DNA from: Roseateles subflavus
Lineage (GTDB): Bacteria > Pseudomonadota > Gammaproteobacteria > Burkholderiales > Burkholderiaceae_C
Direction: 5' to 3'
Length of the DNA: 64,000 nucleotides
Assembly: GCF_030285365.1 (NCBI RefSeq)
Contig: NZ_JASVDS010000001.1
Span: 744,001-808,000 of the forward strand
The notes below the pieces were generated by a model. That model ran no database searches. It saw nothing but the letters and a program-made list of their open reading frames with translations, and was not told the DNA's origin. Below are positions 63,050 through 64,000 of the stretch, one piece after another. The position numbers and the translations under genes are program-made. Numbering within the stretch: the first letter of the stretch is position 1; each line of letters starts with the position of its first letter.

Positions 63050-64000
63050 ATGGCTGAGCCCGGCACCCCGCCGCGGGGGGTGACGCGGACGGGCCGCCTG
63101 CGCGCGCTGCTGCTCGGCGTGCTCCTGCCATTGCTGGCCCTGCTGGGTCTGCATATGCTGTCCCTGCACCTCGGGCCGCTGAACATGCCGCAGGTGATTC
63201 GCCTGGTGGACGGCCAGTGGTTGGAGGACCGCCAGGGCGACCCGCCCCTGCTGCCCGGGCAGGCCATGCCCGAGAAGGCCGAGGCGATGCAGCTGCCGGA
63301 CCTGCGTGTCGAAGGCAGCGAGCCCGGCTGGTACCTGCTGGATTTCAAGCTGGCCGAGGCCGTCCACGAGCCCTGGCTGGTGGCCTTCACGCACAGTCCG
63401 GAACTCAATCTCTACCTCGACGGCAAGCTGCTCGCGCGCTCCCAGCAGGGCCTGGAGCTGGAGCCCATGTACCGCGGCCTGCGGCTGGGCAGCAGCGGCG
63501 TGCTCATCAACGTGCCGCCGGCGATGCTGGAGGCGGGCGAGCACCGCCTCGCGCTGCACCTGGGGGCCACGGGCGAGCAGATGGGCACGATGTCCGTCGT
63601 CCAGATGGGGCCGGCGACCCAGATGCGCCAGCTGCAGAAGGCGCGCGACTTCTGGCAGACCGCCCGCCTGCTGACGGCGCTCAGCGCGGCGCTGCTGGGC
63701 CTCTTCCTGCTGCTCGTGTGGCTGGCGCTGCGCCAGGAGTGGGTGTACGGGATCACAGGGGTCTACGCGCTCAGCGCGGCGCTGCTGCTCCTGCCCTACC
63801 TCAGCGTGGCGCCGGTGCCGCTGCCCTGGTGGCGCATGATCCTCGACGCGGCGGACATCCTCGCCCGCGGCCTGATGCTGCTGCTGGTGGTGCAGTGGTT
63901 TGCGCCGGGGGACTCCTGGGGCCGCCGCCTGGCGCTCGGCTTCATGGCCGTGGCACTGCCGCTGGACCTCTGGGCCGCCTACACCGGCTCCTCGTGGGGG
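63050..64000 (+). CDS. Membrane sensor protein, 5' part only
   Basis: 317 residues to the window edge, still open. One N-terminal membrane helix (ALLLGVLLPLLALLGLHML), a periplasmic beta domain of about 150 residues (EPGWYLLDFKLAEAVHEPWL, VAFTHSPELNLYLDGKLLAR), then a run of membrane helices (LTALSAALLGLFLLLVWLAL onwards). This plan fits 7TMR-DISM sensors or a histidine kinase N-terminus; the output domain lies outside. Function therefore open. Confidence 0.7.
   Translation, partial: MAEPGTPPRGVTRTGRLRALLLGVLLPLLALLGLHMLSLHLGPLNMPQVIRLVDGQWLEDRQGDPPLLPGQAMPEKAEAMQLPDLRVEGSEPGWYLLDFKLAEAVHEPWLVAFTHSPELNLYLDGKLLARSQQGLELEPMYRGLRLGSSGVLINVPPAMLEAGEHRLALHLGATGEQMGTMSVVQMGPATQMRQLQKARDFWQTARLLTALSAALLGLFLLLVWLALRQEWVYGITGVYALSAALLLLPYLSVAPVPLPWWRMILDAADILARGLMLLLVVQWFAPGDSWGRRLALGFMAVALPLDLWAAYTGSSWG

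Overview
The window looks like a chromosomal stretch from a very GC-rich betaproteobacterium, most plausibly Burkholderiales of the Roseateles/Rubrivivax kind. The pointers are a PEP-CTERM protein, a cyanophycin/arginine-succinyl-transfer cluster, a split proton-pumping transhydrogenase (pntAA/pntAB/pntB) and many c-di-GMP signalling genes. The species is inferred from gene content only. No rRNA, tRNA or CRISPR array was found.

Positions 1 to about 18.6 kb form an accessory island with visibly lower GC and different codon choice. It starts with three overlapping tyrosine-recombinase genes (34-4854), followed by a small XRE-type regulator, two unrecognised proteins, a cytosine-C5 DNA methyltransferase (8094-9710) and, convergent to it, a tightly coupled three-gene operon (18158 to 9797). 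That operon matches DptF-DptG-DptH (DndFGH) in order, size and motifs. No DNA phosphorothioation genes (dndABCDE) are in the window, so the methyltransferase may supply the self mark. This is the strongest candidate for an unusual defence system here. The island ends near a terminator at 18.65 kb, beside a frameshifted Coq7-family pseudogene.

From 19.3 kb the sequence is ordinary high-GC core. After an nhaR-like regulator and two small membrane proteins comes a leftward operon (27578 to 21076): secreted cyanophycinase, M14 zinc hydrolase (candidate beta-Asp-Arg hydrolase), YfcC-type transporter, ArgR-like AraC regulator, arginine succinyltransferase and a shortened paralogue of it. A TonB-dependent receptor diverges from this operon; the shared intergenic region has GCAAG repeats 21 bp apart, as AraC proteins like. 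The whole reads as a cyanophycin or arginine-polymer scavenging unit.

Next are a TonB-family protein with a very long helical linker and a ten-gene type II secretion/type IV pilus-like cluster (32952-42203: G, F, E, L/N, M/O, C/P, D and three more pseudopilins). Exported proteins follow: a PA-domain metallopeptidase, a post-PEP-CTERM-type protein, a PEP-CTERM protein, a CAP-domain protein and an unknown.

The right third is mostly signalling: a NarL-type two-component pair, mnmA, a MASE3-PAS-PAS-GGDEF-EAL protein with an FNR-type palindrome upstream, a Nudix hydrolase, and a three-gene unit of solute-binding lipoprotein, hybrid histidine kinase and HD-GYP response regulator. The window closes with pntAA-pntAB-(29-residue ORF)-pntB and the 5' part of a membrane sensor gene running off the edge.
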